From assembly GCF_004801905.1 (NCBI RefSeq), contig NZ_SSSN01000003.1, forward strand, positions 310,001 to 374,000: 64,000 nt of DNA. The letters are read 5' to 3'. The translations under genes and the position numbers were made by a program. Positions 17,995 through 26,642 of the stretch are shown here, in pieces. Under the pieces are notes generated by a model that was not told the origin of the DNA, searched no databases, and was given only the letters and a program-made list of their open reading frames with translations. Within the stretch, counting starts at the first letter, position 1. Each line of letters opens with the position of its first letter. Source of the stretch: Orlajensenia flava (GTDB lineage: Bacteria; Actinomycetota; Actinomycetes; Actinomycetales; Microbacteriaceae).

Positions 17995-20520
17995 ATGGCA
18001 CACGGTCGACTGCGGGTCCTCCTCGGTGCGGCGCCGGGCGTCGGCAAGACCTACGCGATGCTCGAGGAGGGTCACCGGCTGCGCGGGGCGGGCGTCGACG
18101 TGGTCGTCGCCGTCGTGGAGACGCACGGCCGGCGCGCAACCGCCGACATGGTGGACGACCTCGAGACGGTGTCGCGAATGCATGTCGAGCATCGAGGCAT
18201 CCGTCTGGACGAGCTCGACCTCGAGGCGGTGCTCGACCGTGCGCCGACGGTCGCCCTCGTCGACGAACTGGCGCACACGAATGCACCCGGAACTCGTCAC
18301 GCCAAGCGCTGGGAGGACGTCGAAGAACTTCTGGCGGCCGGGATCGACGTGATCTCGACCGTCAACATCCAGCACATCGCCTCGCTGAACGATGTCGTAC
18401 AGCAGATCACGGGAGTCCCCCAGCGCGAGACGATTCCGGATGCCGTGCTGCGCCGCGCCGACCAGATCGAGGTGGTGGACCTGTCCCCGCAGGCGCTGCG
18501 CGATCGTCTCAGTGCGGGCGTGGTCTACCCGGCCGAGCGTATCGACGCCGCCTTGTCGAACTACTTCCGCCTCGGCAACCTCACCGCTCTGCGCGAGCTC
18601 GCGTTGCTGTGGCTGGCCGACGAGGTGGACAGTGCCCTGAAGCGCTATCGCGCCGAGCACGGCATCGACGCCAAGTGGGAGGCTCGCGAACGGGTCGTGG
18701 TCGCGTTGACGGGCGGCACCGAGGGTGAGACGCTGCTGCGTCGGGGCGCCCGTATCGCCGCGCGAGCATCCGGGGGCGCCCTCATTGCGGTGCATGTCGT
18801 CAGTCAGGACGGTCTGCGGAGTCCGCACCCCGAGACGCTCACCGCCCAACGCGCGCTCGTCGAGCAACTCGGCGGCAGCTATCACCAGGTCGTGGGCGAC
18901 GATGTGCCGCGCGCCCTCGTCGACTTCGCCCGCGCCAGTGATGCGACGCAGCTCGTGATCGGCGTCAGCCGTCGTAGCCGGCTCACGGCGCTGCTGACCG
19001 GGCCCGGCATCGGGCAGACGGTGATTCGGGGATCCGGGGACATCGACGTCCACATCGTCTCGCACTCCCAGGCGGGCGGTGGCTTCGCCCTGCCCCGACC
19101 CACCGGAGGGCTCACGGTGCGTCGCCGGATCGCCGGCTTCATCGTCGCGCTCGTGGCCGGCCCCCTGCTGACGGCCCTGCTTGCCAGCACGCATACTCCG
19201 GAATCCCTCGCCAGCGACGTGCTGTCCTACCAGCTGGTCGTCGTCGTGGTGGCTCTCGTCGGCGGCTTCTGGCCGGCGATGTTCGCGGCAGTCCTCAGTG
19301 GCCTCAGCCTCGACTTCTTCCTCGTGGCTCCGCTCTACCGCATCACGATCAGCGAGCCGCACCATCTGCTGGCCCTCGCGCTGTTCATGGTCGTCGCCGC
19401 CCTGGTCAGCTACGTCGTCGACCAAGCGGCGCGACGCACGCGCAAGGCGGCGCGGTCAGCCGCCGAATCCGAACTGCTGGCCACCGTCGCAGGGAGCGTG
19501 CTGCGGGGTGACGACGCCATTCAGGCACTCGTCTCGCGGACGCGAGAGGCATTCACGCTGCTCGCGACCCGGCTCGTCGAGGACGGCGAGGTGATAGCGA
19601 CTGACGGCCCTGTGGCAGGGCACGACGCCGACACGCCGAGTCAGTCGATGCCGGTCACCGATACGGCCGTGCTCGAGTTGTACGGTCGCGATCTCCAAGC
19701 GGACGACCGTCGGTTGCTCGCGGCGATCGTGGGGCAGCTCGCCGTCGCGCTGGAACACCGAGAACTCGTCGAGACCGCCGACCGCATCCAGCCGCTCGCT
19801 CGGGCCGATCGCGTGCGAAGCGCTCTGCTGGCCGCCGTCGGGCACGACCTGCGCAGGCCGCTCGCAGCCGCGACAGCGGCCGTCACGAGCCTGCGCTCAG
19901 CCGGCATCCGGCTCACGGATGCCGACCGCGCCGAGCTGCTCGATACGGCGGAAGGAAGCCTCGACGCCCTCGCAGGCCTGGTCGACAACCTTCTCGACGT
20001 CTCGCGCCTGCAGGCCGGTGTGCTGGGCGTGAGCCTGGCCGATGTCGATCTGGACGGCGTCGTGCCGGTGGTGCTCGATGAACTCGGACTCGCACCGGGC
20101 AGCGTGCAACTCGACCTCTCCGAAACCGTCGGCGCCGTGCGTGCGGATGCCGTTCTGCTGCAGCGTGCCCTCGTCAACCTGGTCGCGAACGCCGTGCGGT
20201 TCTCGCCCGATGGTCATCCCCCGCGAATCGCCACGTCGGCGTTCGGCGGCGCAGCTCAGGTGCGCGTGATTGACAGCGGCCCCGGCATCCCCGCCGATCG
20301 TCTCGACGACGTCTTCGTGCCTTTCCAGCGACTCGGGGACACCGACAACCTCACGGGAGTCGGGCTGGGCCTGGCTCTCTCGAAGGGTTTCGTCGAGGGA
20401 ATGGGCGGCAGCCTCGACCCCGAGGACACTCCCGGCGGCGGGCTGACGATGGTCATCTCGGTTCCGCTTGCCCAGGAAGCGGAAGCCGTGACCCCGCGAG
20501 CATCGGAGGTCCCGGAGTGA
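17995..20520 (+). CDS. kdpD: Sensor histidine kinase KdpD
   Basis: 841 residues. Senses potassium limitation and phosphorylates KdpE. Domains in order: KdpD ATP-binding domain with Walker A GAAPGVGKTYAML near 10-22 and VDELAHTNAPGTRHAKRW; a universal stress protein-like domain at about 225-350; the four-helix DUF4118 membrane region at about 370-470; a weak GAF-like linker; HisKA with phospho-accepting His617 (AVGHDLRRPLAA); and the ATPase domain with NAVRFSPDG and the G boxes VIDSGPGIP and GVGLGLALSKGFVEGMGG. Overlaps kdpE by GTGA. Confidence 0.96.
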   Translation: MAHGRLRVLLGAAPGVGKTYAMLEEGHRLRGAGVDVVVAVVETHGRRATADMVDDLETVSRMHVEHRGIRLDELDLEAVLDRAPTVALVDELAHTNAPGTRHAKRWEDVEELLAAGIDVISTVNIQHIASLNDVVQQITGVPQRETIPDAVLRRADQIEVVDLSPQALRDRLSAGVVYPAERIDAALSNYFRLGNLTALRELALLWLADEVDSALKRYRAEHGIDAKWEARERVVVALTGGTEGETLLRRGARIAARASGGALIAVHVVSQDGLRSPHPETLTAQRALVEQLGGSYHQVVGDDVPRALVDFARASDATQLVIGVSRRSRLTALLTGPGIGQTVIRGSGDIDVHIVSHSQAGGGFALPRPTGGLTVRRRIAGFIVALVAGPLLTALLASTHTPESLASDVLSYQLVVVVVALVGGFWPAMFAAVLSGLSLDFFLVAPLYRITISEPHHLLALALFMVVAALVSYVVDQAARRTRKAARSAAESELLATVAGSVLRGDDAIQALVSRTREAFTLLATRLVEDGEVIATDGPVAGHDADTPSQSMPVTDTAVLELYGRDLQADDRRLLAAIVGQLAVALEHRELVETADRIQPLARADRVRSALLAAVGHDLRRPLAAATAAVTSLRSAGIRLTDADRAELLDTAEGSLDALAGLVDNLLDVSRLQAGVLGVSLADVDLDGVVPVVLDELGLAPGSVQLDLSETVGAVRADAVLLQRALVNLVANAVRFSPDGHPPRIATSAFGGAAQVRVIDSGPGIPADRLDDVFVPFQRLGDTDNLTGVGLGLALSKGFVEGMGGSLDPEDTPGGGLTMVISVPLAQEAEAVTPRASEVPE

Positions 20521-21206
20521 GGATACTGATCGCCGACGACGACCCGCAGATCCTGCGCGCGCTGTCCATCACCCTCGGCGCGCACGGCTACGACGTCGTC
20601 ACCGCCCGCGACGGCCGGGAGGCGATCGGAGCCGCGGCATCCGAGCACCCCGACCTGATCGTTCTCGACCTCGGTATGCCGGAACTGACGGGAATCGAAG
20701 TGATCGAGGCGGTGCGCGGTTGGTCGACCCTGCCGATCCTCGTGGTGTCGGGCCGGCACGATTCCGGGGACAAGGTGGACGCCCTCGACGCCGGGGCCGA
20801 CGACTACGTGACGAAGCCGTTCGCTGTCGACGAGCTGCTCGCACGCGTACGCGCCCTCACGCGGCGCGCTGCTCCGACACTCGACTCGCCGACTGCGCGG
20901 CTGGGTGCGGTGACGATCGATCTTGCCGCCCATCTGGTGCTGCGGCGCACGAGCGACACCGAGGAGGTCGTACGTCTGACACCGACGGAGTGGCGCATGC
21001 TCGAGGTGTTCGCGAAGAACCCGAACCGCCTCGTGACGCGCGAGCTGTTGCTCACCGAGGTCTGGGGACCGCAATACACGACCGACACCGGTTATCTGCG
21101 CCTGTACGTCTCGCAGCTGCGCAAGAAGCTCGAACCCGACGCCGCCCGGCCGCGCTACCTGCTCACGGAGGCGGGGATGGGATACCGATTCTCCCCCGAC
21201 GAATGA
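20517..21206 (+). CDS. kdpE: Response regulator KdpE
   Basis: 229 residues, GTG start overlapping the kdpD stop. OmpR family: receiver domain with acidic pocket ADDD (6-9), phospho-acceptor Asp51 (LIVLDLGMPE) and Lys in DYVTKPF; then a winged-helix DNA-binding domain (LTPTEWRMLEVFAKNPNRLV, then TDTGYLRLYVSQLRKKLE). Activates the kdp operon; the 11-bp direct repeats before the operon are candidate sites. Last gene of the operon; rnpB lies convergently 26 bp away. Confidence 0.95.
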   Translation: MRILIADDDPQILRALSITLGAHGYDVVTARDGREAIGAAASEHPDLIVLDLGMPELTGIEVIEAVRGWSTLPILVVSGRHDSGDKVDALDAGADDYVTKPFAVDELLARVRALTRRAAPTLDSPTARLGAVTIDLAAHLVLRRTSDTEEVVRLTPTEWRMLEVFAKNPNRLVTRELLLTEVWGPQYTTDTGYLRLYVSQLRKKLEPDAARPRYLLTEAGMGYRFSPDE

Positions 21207-21232
21207 GATGACCGCATCTGCTCAGAAGGGAT

Positions 21233-21610
21233 GAGTGGGCCGGCTGATACGCCGGGTTCTGTTCACCGCGCGCTTGCGCACTCGCGGCTGGACGGCCATC
21301 TCTCTCGGCGACACGTTGCCGTGCCGCTCCAGCGGCCTACCCGGGAACGGGACGAGCAGCCCCATCGTTCCCTGTCTGACCTTGCTCCGGGCGAGGTTTA
21401 CCGAGCCGACCGTGTCACCACGGCCGCTGGTGGTCTCTTACACCACCGTTTCACCCTTACCCTCGGCCGAAGCCGACGGCGGTCTGTTCTCTGTGGCACT
21501 GTCTCGCGGGTCACCCCGGGTGGGTGTTACCCACCGCCCTGCTCTGTGGAGCCCGGACGTTCCTCGGCATCCGTCTGCACGGATGACGCGACCGTCTTGC
21601 CGACCCACTC
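21233..21610 (-). ncRNA. rnpB: RNase P RNA (bacterial class A)
   Basis: About 378 nt on the minus strand. The P1 helix is closed by GAGTGGGTCGG at the 5' end (complement of 21600-21610) and CCGGCCCACTC at the 3' end (complement of 21233-21243). Conserved core strings are present in order: GTCCGGGCTCCACAGAGCAGGG, GTGCCACAGAGAACAGACCGCC, GGTAAGGGTGAAACGGTG, GGTAAACC, and the 3' ACAGAACCCGGCGTATC. It follows the zinc-ribbon gene by 16 nt, so it may be processed from the Nif3/zinc-ribbon transcript or have a promoter inside that gene. Confidence 0.96.
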
Positions 21611-21626
21611 GGGCCTCAGCCTACCT

Positions 21627-22364
21627 TCAGATGCCGGACTCCTCCGTGCGCAGCAGGATGCGGCCGCAGTCTGGGCAGAAGATGACGTCATCGTCGGCCG
21701 CCTTGCGGACGGCCTCCAGGTCTGCTCCGGTGATCGTCATGGTGCAGCCGGTGCACGTGCGGGCCCGCATCTCCGCCGCACCCACGCCACCGCCGAGCGC
21801 CCGGCGCTTGTCGTAGAGGGCCGTCAGTTCGGCGCCGACACCCTCGGCGATCGCTGCGCGGTCGCGCTCGGCCTCGGCACGATTGGCGGCGGATGCCTCA
21901 CGTGCCCTTTCCCGCACCTGTTCGGTAGCGCTGGTCTCGTCCACGATCTCCGCGCGCTCGGCCTCGATGGCTGAAACGACCGCCTCCTTCTCCTCGACGC
22001 GCTCCATGACCGTCAGCTCGATGTCCTCGAGGTCGCTGCGCCGTTTCGCGAGGCTCGCCAGTTCGGCCTCGAGCCCCTGGATGTCCTTCATGGACGACGT
22101 CCCCTGCAACCGAGCCGTGTCGCGGGCCACCCGCGCCTCCACCATGGCGACATCCGATTCCAGCCGGCCGAGCTCGGTGCGCGAGTCGTCGAGGTCTCCG
22201 GTGGCGGCGACGAGGCGCCTGCGGACATCGTCGGAACGGGCCGACAGGGCAGCCAGCGCGGCATTCTGCGGCAGGTTCGCCAGTTGGCGGTCGATCTGCG
22301 CGATGCGGGTGTCGATGGTCTGCAGGCGCAGGAGTTCGCCCTGCTCGCTCGGACTGGCCTTCAC
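21627..22364 (-). CDS. Coiled-coil zinc-ribbon protein (C4-type)
   Basis: 245 residues. A long helical, probably coiled-coil N-terminal two thirds (LLRLQTIDTRIAQIDRQLAN onward, rich in R/E/A) followed by a C-terminal zinc ribbon with two CxxC knuckles (CTGC and CPDC, about 22 residues apart). This architecture matches the CT398/DUF164-like zinc-ribbon family, usually found beside Nif3 as here. Possible nucleic-acid-binding or adaptor role; function unproven. RBS GGAG close to the ATG. 46 nt downstream of the Nif3-like gene, so likely one operon. Confidence 0.88.
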   Translation of the reverse strand: MKASPSEQGELLRLQTIDTRIAQIDRQLANLPQNAALAALSARSDDVRRRLVAATGDLDDSRTELGRLESDVAMVEARVARDTARLQGTSSMKDIQGLEAELASLAKRRSDLEDIELTVMERVEEKEAVVSAIEAERAEIVDETSATEQVRERAREASAANRAEAERDRAAIAEGVGAELTALYDKRRALGGGVGAAEMRARTCTGCTMTITGADLEAVRKAADDDVIFCPDCGRILLRTEESGI

Positions 22365-22410
22365 TCGGGAGCTCCTCGGAGTAGACGGTGTGGAGAGGTG
22401 GGGTCGCCCA

Positions 22411-23229
22411 TCAGACGATCACGAAATCCCACGGATCGGTGCGCAGTTCGCTCACCGCGATCTCGACGTCCGGTAGAGCCGAACGCAGCTGAGCGGCCGC
22501 GACATCGAGCCACAGCCATTCGCTCGCCCAATGGGAGACGTCGATGAGCGCGGGACCGCGTCCGGTCAGTGTCGCCTGCTCTCGCGCCTCGGACGCCGGG
22601 TGATGGCGCAGGTCCGCAGTGATGTAGACGTCCGCGGCGCGGACGGCGGGATCGGAGAGCAGCGAGTCTCCGGCCCCGCCGCAGAGGGCGACGCTGGAGA
22701 CCTCCCTGTCGTAGTCGCCGGAAACTCGCACACCGGTTGCCGTCGCCGGCAGGATGTCGCCGAGAGCGCGTGCGAGCCGCCCCAACGTGATCGGCTCCGC
22801 GAGCCGCCCGATGCGACCGAGTCCGGCCCCCTCGACCAGACCCGGCACGATGGGCATCGTGTCGAGAAGCCCCAAGCGGCTCGCGAGCACACCCGACGTT
22901 CCGTCCTCGACGACGTCGGCGTTCGTGTGGGCCGCGACCAAGGAGCAGTCCGCCCGAATCAGGCGGGCGATCAGCGCACCCTTGTAGCGGTCCTCGGCCA
23001 CGCTCGTCACTCCGCGCAACAGCAAGGGATGATGGGTGAGTAGGAGGTCGGCCTCCGTCTCGATCGCCTCATCGACGGTCGCAGCGACCGCGTCGACGGC
23101 GAGCAGGATCCGCTCGACCCTCGAAGCGGGATCCCCCGTTACCAGGCCAGGGGCATCCCACTCCTCCGCGCCATCGACGGGCCAGAGTTCGCCCACGAGT
23201 TCCAGCACGTCGGTCAGGGAGGATGGCAC
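22411..23229 (-). CDS. Nif3-like dinuclear metal-centre protein
   Basis: 272 residues, GTG start. NIF3/YbgI family: hexameric ring proteins with a two-metal site, proposed to hydrolyse GTP-cyclohydrolase-type substrates, though the true role is not settled. Metal ligands are visible in LLTHHPLLLRG (His66, His67), AAHTNADVVEDGTSG and the C-terminal DVSHWASEWLWLD. Start supported by TAGGCT 6 nt upstream. First gene of a probable operon with the zinc-ribbon gene and rnpB. Confidence 0.92.
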   Translation of the reverse strand: MPSSLTDVLELVGELWPVDGAEEWDAPGLVTGDPASRVERILLAVDAVAATVDEAIETEADLLLTHHPLLLRGVTSVAEDRYKGALIARLIRADCSLVAAHTNADVVEDGTSGVLASRLGLLDTMPIVPGLVEGAGLGRIGRLAEPITLGRLARALGDILPATATGVRVSGDYDREVSSVALCGGAGDSLLSDPAVRAADVYITADLRHHPASEAREQATLTGRGPALIDVSHWASEWLWLDVAAAQLRSALPDVEIAVSELRTDPWDFVIV

Positions 23230-23235
23230 CCGCCC

Positions 23236-23241
23236 AGCCTA
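23236..23241 (-). promoter_or_regulatory. -10 hexamer of the Nif3-like gene, predicted leaderless
   Basis: TAGGCT on the minus strand, 6 nt before the GTG at 23229. Confidence 0.45.
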
Positions 23242-23288
23242 CCGTCGGCCGATCCGGCGCGGCTCGGTGGCCATGTGTGCCGCTGCCA

Positions 23289-23981
23289 TCACCGCGGGGC
23301 GCCGCCCCGTCGCCGGACATCGAGGTCCAGCACGGTCGCCATGAGGGTGGCGATGAACCACGACCGCAACCGCTCCGGCGTCCAGCCCCAGTCGAGCACC
23401 ATGAGCTGGTAGGGGTCGAATCCCATCAGGAGGGCGAGCGTCGCGACGTGCTGTTCTCGGGGGCCGGCACGCAGAAGGCCCCGTTCCGCCAAGAGATCGA
23501 TGCCCGCCCGGAGCGCGCTCTCCCGGCCGGCTGCGGCCGTCGCGTAGGCCGCACGGGCGTCGGCGTCCACGGATGCAGCCGCGGTCAATGCCCGCCACAA
23601 TCCGATGTTGCTCTGTTGAAAATCGATCACGTAGTCCGCCCATCCGTTGACCATCGCGATCGGATCGGGCTCGGCCAGGATGCGCGCTGCTTCAGCTTCC
23701 GCCTCGGCGGGACCGGCGCCCTCCACTCCGCCGAACCGTCGCTCCAACGCGGCCATCAGCAGTGACCCCTTCGGCCCGTTGGCTACGACGAGCTTGGTGG
23801 TCACCCCCGCTCGCGCGGCGATGTGAGCCAGCGTGGTCGCAGCGTAACCGTGCTCGGCGAAGAGATCGGCGGCAGCCTCGATGATCCGCTGGCGCGAGTT
23901 CGCAGCAGCGGCCCGCCGTTTGGAGGTGTCGTAGCTTCTCGGCGAACTCTTGCGCGGAGCGTCCGCGTCGTCTATCTTCAC
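23289..23981 (-). CDS. TetR family regulator
   Basis: 230 residues, GTG start. N-terminal helix-turn-helix: RQRIIEAAADLFAEHGYAATTLAHIAARAGVTTKLV at about 28-63, the usual TetR pattern, followed by an all-helical ligand domain. Upstream in-frame codons run into the divergent gene and are rejected; TAGACT lies 7 nt before this GTG, which supports the chosen start. The gene faces a hemerythrin-domain gene, with a 25-bp palindrome between the two start codons, so autoregulation and control of the neighbour are likely. Ligand unknown. Confidence 0.88.
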   Translation of the reverse strand: MKIDDADAPRKSSPRSYDTSKRRAAAANSRQRIIEAAADLFAEHGYAATTLAHIAARAGVTTKLVVANGPKGSLLMAALERRFGGVEGAGPAEAEAEAARILAEPDPIAMVNGWADYVIDFQQSNIGLWRALTAAASVDADARAAYATAAAGRESALRAGIDLLAERGLLRAGPREQHVATLALLMGFDPYQLMVLDWGWTPERLRSWFIATLMATVLDLDVRRRGGAPR

Positions 23982-24006
23982 ATTCAATAGTCTATAACTA
24001 AAGAAT
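23982..24006. promoter_or_regulatory. Palindromic operator between tetR and hemerythrin genes
   Basis: Two nested inverted repeats share the same centre at 23994: ATTC (23982-23985) with GAAT (24003-24006), and TAGT (23988-23991) with ACTA (23997-24000). The site covers the TAGACT -10 of the TetR gene (23989-23994, minus) and a TATAAC hexamer for the plus strand (23993-23998). Bound regulator would block both promoters. AT-rich within a very GC-rich context. Confidence 0.6.
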
Positions 24007-24010
24007 TGCG

Positions 24011-24685
24011 ATGACCAACGAAGTGGCGCCCACCATCGGGTGCGACACGCAGGGCATGCGGCTGGTGCACCGGGTCTTCCGCGCCGTGTTCGCGGACGGC
24101 CCCTGGCTCGTCGAGGACGTGGCGATCGGTGACGATCGCCGGAGGCGCCATGTCGCAGCCCACCTGAAGGAACTGGCGCTGGCACTGCACCATCACCACG
24201 AGACGGAGGACGAGCTGCTGTGGGACACGCTCACCCGCCGCGCTCCGGGATGCGCGCTTCACGTCCAACTGATGAAGACCCAGCACGCGAGCATGGCCGA
24301 GATCCTCGCCGAGGCCGACGAGGCACTCCCCGCCTGGACCACCTCCGGGACCGAGGCCGATCGTGAGCTCGTGCACGCCGCCATGGTCGGGATCGACCAG
24401 CTGCTCGGCATCCATCTCGGCGACGAGGAGACCCTCATCCTTCCGGCAGCGGGAGAGACGATGAATCAACGCGAATGGGACAAACTCGGCGAATTCGCGC
24501 GCCGCACCACGCGCCCGGCGATGTTGTTCCCGCAGCTCGGCTTCATGCTGCAGTCACTGCCACCCGGTGAAGGCGACAGATTCATGCGCGAGACCCTGCC
24601 AACTCCTGTGCGGGTCCTGTGGCAGGTCGTCGGCAAGGGCCAGTACCGCCGCTACCGCGGCCGGATCTACGGCACGCGCGCGTGA
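24011..24685 (+). CDS. Hemerythrin-domain protein
   Basis: 224 residues, soluble. HHE cation-binding pattern: His20, then HHHHETEDE at 60-68 (HxxxE), His92 and HLGDEE at 135-140 (HxxxE), consistent with a four-helix bundle holding a di-iron site. The last 60 residues include FMLQSLPPGEGDRFM and a basic tail. Such proteins bind oxygen or nitric oxide or sense oxidants; the specific role here is unknown. Controlled, presumably, by the divergent TetR protein; start codons are 29 bp apart. Confidence 0.85.
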   Translation: MTNEVAPTIGCDTQGMRLVHRVFRAVFADGPWLVEDVAIGDDRRRRHVAAHLKELALALHHHHETEDELLWDTLTRRAPGCALHVQLMKTQHASMAEILAEADEALPAWTTSGTEADRELVHAAMVGIDQLLGIHLGDEETLILPAAGETMNQREWDKLGEFARRTTRPAMLFPQLGFMLQSLPPGEGDRFMRETLPTPVRVLWQVVGKGQYRRYRGRIYGTRA

Positions 24686-24742
24686 CGCCGACGGGGATTG
24701 GCGGACTCAGCTGCGGCTGAGGGCTCAAACATCCGTCTGTCG

Positions 24743-25180
24743 TCAGTCGGACTCGACCAGTTCGATGAGATTGCCCTCCGGATCCGCAACATAGGCCATC
24801 AGCTTCGACGGGTCCGGTGACGGAGACGGCGGCATGTGAGAGGTCGCCCCGGCCGCGATGAGGCGACCGTGCACCGAGTGGACGGCACTCGCCGACGGCA
24901 CGGCGACCGAGAAGTGCTTGATGCCGGTGACGTCGTGCTGGTTGTCGGGGTCGTAGACGGGCCCCCGGGTGACACCCTCGCGATGGAACAGCTCCAAGCG
25001 CAGGCCGGCCTCATTTCCCAACCACACGAGCGTGAAGTCGTACTCCCTCGAGTCGAGCCTCCACTGCTCCTCCAATCCGAGAGCTTCGGTGTAGAACGCT
25101 ATCGCCGCATCGAGGTCGAGCACGTCGATACCGACGTGGTGGAAGCGAACGGATGGAGACGCTGACGGAGAGGAAGCCAT
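24743..25180 (-). CDS. VOC family (glyoxalase/dioxygenase fold) protein
   Basis: 145 residues. A single vicinal-oxygen-chelate domain with paired beta-alpha-beta-beta-beta modules: VRFHHVGIDVLDLDAAIAFY at the start with the first metal ligand His, YDFTLVWLGNEAGLRLELF in the middle, GIKHFSVAVP opening the second half, and AYVADPEGNLIELVE at the end with the final Glu. Substrate cannot be read from sequence; lactoylglutathione lyase or methylmalonyl-CoA epimerase-like are possibilities. Start supported by TACGGT 6 nt upstream. The longer frame runs through the tRNA-Val gene and is rejected. Confidence 0.88.
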   Translation of the reverse strand: MASSPSASPSVRFHHVGIDVLDLDAAIAFYTEALGLEEQWRLDSREYDFTLVWLGNEAGLRLELFHREGVTRGPVYDPDNQHDVTGIKHFSVAVPSASAVHSVHGRLIAAGATSHMPPSPSPDPSKLMAYVADPEGNLIELVESD

Positions 25181-25186
25181 GATCGC

Positions 25187-25192
25187 ACCGTA
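25187..25192 (-). promoter_or_regulatory. -10 hexamer of the VOC gene, predicted leaderless
   Basis: TACGGT on the minus strand, 6 nt before the ATG at 25180. Confidence 0.4.
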
Positions 25193-25263
25193 GTGAGCGC
25201 GACCGTCAGCGTCCAGCCATGGCGCTGGAGCGCGGCCCTCGGCCTCTGGTCCCCCGGAGGATG

Positions 25264-25336
25264 TGGGCCCTACCGGGCTCGAACCGATGACATCCACGGT
25301 GTAAACGTGGCGCTCTACCAACTGAGCTAAAGGCCC
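25264..25336 (-). tRNA. tRNA-Val (anticodon TAC)
   Basis: 73 nt on the minus strand. Acceptor GGGCCTT pairs with AGGGCCC, D stem GCTC/GAGC, anticodon stem CCACG/CGTGG around TTTACAC (anticodon TAC), T stem ATCGG/CCGGT around TTCGAGC, discriminator A. CCA is not encoded. Confidence 0.95.
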
Positions 25337-25358
25337 CGCACGCGTGCGGCGTCCGTCA

Positions 25359-25364
25359 ATGGTA
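25359..25364 (-). promoter_or_regulatory. Candidate -10 of tRNA-Val
   Basis: TACCAT on the minus strand, 22 nt before the mature 5' end. A start near 25352 would give a short 5' leader for RNase P to remove. No clear -35. Confidence 0.3.
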
Positions 25365-25415
25365 GCGGAGCGCATCCGTCGGCGGTGACAGCACGACCAG
25401 CGGCCCGCCCGCCCC

Positions 25416-25421
25416 TAGACT
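25416..25421 (+). promoter_or_regulatory. -10 hexamer of the gene at 25429, predicted leaderless
   Basis: TAGACT, then 7 nt, then the GTG start. Confidence 0.5.
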
Positions 25422-25428
25422 CCCGTCC

Positions 25429-26118
25429 GTGGATCAACATGAGTCGCGCAGTGCGCGCATCGAACACCGCTGGCCGGCGGTCATCGCCCTGATCGTCGCT
25501 CTGGCCCTCTACGGGGCCCTGCCGAATGATCTCATCACCGTTCAGCGCTACGTGACCGTCGCCATCGGCATCCTGCTGCTGATCCCCCTCATCGTGTTGA
25601 ACCCGCACCGGTTCAACCAGCAGACCAAGTGGTCGCGCATCGTCTCGCTCACCCTGGCGATCGTCGTCGTCGTGTCCAACCAGATCACTCTCGTCTCGCT
25701 GGTCTTCGTGCTCATCGACGGCCACGCGAAGGGGCCGTCGCTGCTCCAGTCCGCCCTCCAGGTCTGGGTGGCCAACGTCATCGGGTTCGCGCTGCTGTAC
25801 TGGGAGATCGACCGTGGCGGTCCGGTGGTGCGAACGATGGCCAAGCGCAGCGAGCTGCCTCCCGCCGACTTCCGTTTTCCCCAGGACGAGGATGACGACA
25901 CGATCGTCGAGGTGGCAGCCGGATCGTCGCTCAAGTCGGACTGGACCGCGAGCTTCGTGGACTACTTCTACTTCTCGCTGTCCAACTCGATGGCCTTCAG
26001 CCCCACCGACACCATGCCGCTGACCGCGCGGACCAAGCTGCTGATGTCGCTGCAGTCGTTCGGAGGATTCGTCATTCTGGCCCTGGTGATCGCGCGGGCT
26101 GTCAGCCTCATCGGCTGA
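25429..26118 (+). CDS. Conserved four-helix membrane protein
   Basis: 229 residues, GTG start chosen from the TAGACT box 7 nt upstream. Four hydrophobic segments in the first 125 residues (AVIALIVALALYGAL, YVTVAIGILLLIPLIVL, IVSLTLAIVVVVSNQITLVSL, VWVANVIGFALLYW), a soluble acidic stretch (QDEDDDTIVE), then FVDYFYFSLSNSMAFSPTDTMPLT and a last helix. The FSPTDTMPLTARTKLLM region resembles DUF1345-type predicted membrane proteins and has a pore-loop look, but no potassium filter is present. Function unknown. Its 3' end overlaps the convergent peroxiredoxin gene by 11 bp. Confidence 0.78.
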   Translation: MDQHESRSARIEHRWPAVIALIVALALYGALPNDLITVQRYVTVAIGILLLIPLIVLNPHRFNQQTKWSRIVSLTLAIVVVVSNQITLVSLVFVLIDGHAKGPSLLQSALQVWVANVIGFALLYWEIDRGGPVVRTMAKRSELPPADFRFPQDEDDDTIVEVAAGSSLKSDWTASFVDYFYFSLSNSMAFSPTDTMPLTARTKLLMSLQSFGGFVILALVIARAVSLIG

Positions 26119-26572
26119 GTTCGGCGAGAGCTTCCCGATACTGCTCGAGGCTGCGCGCCGTGCCCGGCTCGGTGACGATGCTGGCGCGAACGACTCCGTC
26201 GCCGTCGATGAGAAATGTCGCGCGATTCGCGAACCCACGCTCGCTGAGGAACACGCCGTAGCGCTGGGCGACCTCGCCGTGCGGCCAGAAGTCGGCCAGC
26301 AGCGAGAAGGAGAAACCCTCGGCCTCCGCCCACGCCCGCTGTGCGTGCTTGGAGTCGACCGAGACGCCCAGGAGTTCGACGCCGCGCGCAGCGAACAGCT
26401 CGATGTTGTCCCGCAGCTCGCACAACTCCCCCTCGCAGGTGTGCGAGAACGCCATCGGGTAGAACACCAGCGCCACCGCCGATCGCCCGCGGTAGGAGGA
26501 CAGCGACACCTCTTGGCCGTACTGGTTCGACAGCGTGAAGTCGGGGGCGATGGATCCGATCTCGATGACCAT
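26108..26572 (-). CDS. Peroxiredoxin (AhpE/Bcp-like)
   Basis: 154 residues. Thioredoxin-fold peroxidase reducing hydroperoxides in the cytoplasm. Peroxidatic Cys46 and a second Cys51 in SHTCEGELCELRD give the two-Cys spacing; the preceding VALVFYPMAFS is the family strand and loop, and ATFLIDGDGVV is the C-terminal strand. Close in size to mycobacterial AhpE, which lacks the second Cys at this place. Start supported by TAGAGT 6 nt upstream. Confidence 0.9.
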   Translation of the reverse strand: MVIEIGSIAPDFTLSNQYGQEVSLSSYRGRSAVALVFYPMAFSHTCEGELCELRDNIELFAARGVELLGVSVDSKHAQRAWAEAEGFSFSLLADFWPHGEVAQRYGVFLSERGFANRATFLIDGDGVVRASIVTEPGTARSLEQYREALAELSR

Positions 26573-26578
26573 GCGAGC

Positions 26579-26584
26579 ACTCTA
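26579..26584 (-). promoter_or_regulatory. -10 hexamer of the peroxiredoxin gene, predicted leaderless
   Basis: TAGAGT on the minus strand, 6 nt before the ATG at 26572. Confidence 0.45.
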
Positions 26585-26629
26585 AGCGGCTGGAAGGCCG
26601 AAGCGAACCGTCGGTACCGTCGGCGAGAA

Positions 26630-26635
26630 TAGACT
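26630..26635 (+). promoter_or_regulatory. -10 hexamer upstream of aceE
   Basis: TAGACT, then 7 nt, then the ATG of a 29-codon upstream ORF (26643), which in turn overlaps the aceE start. Confidence 0.45.
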
Positions 26636-26642
26636 CAATAGG

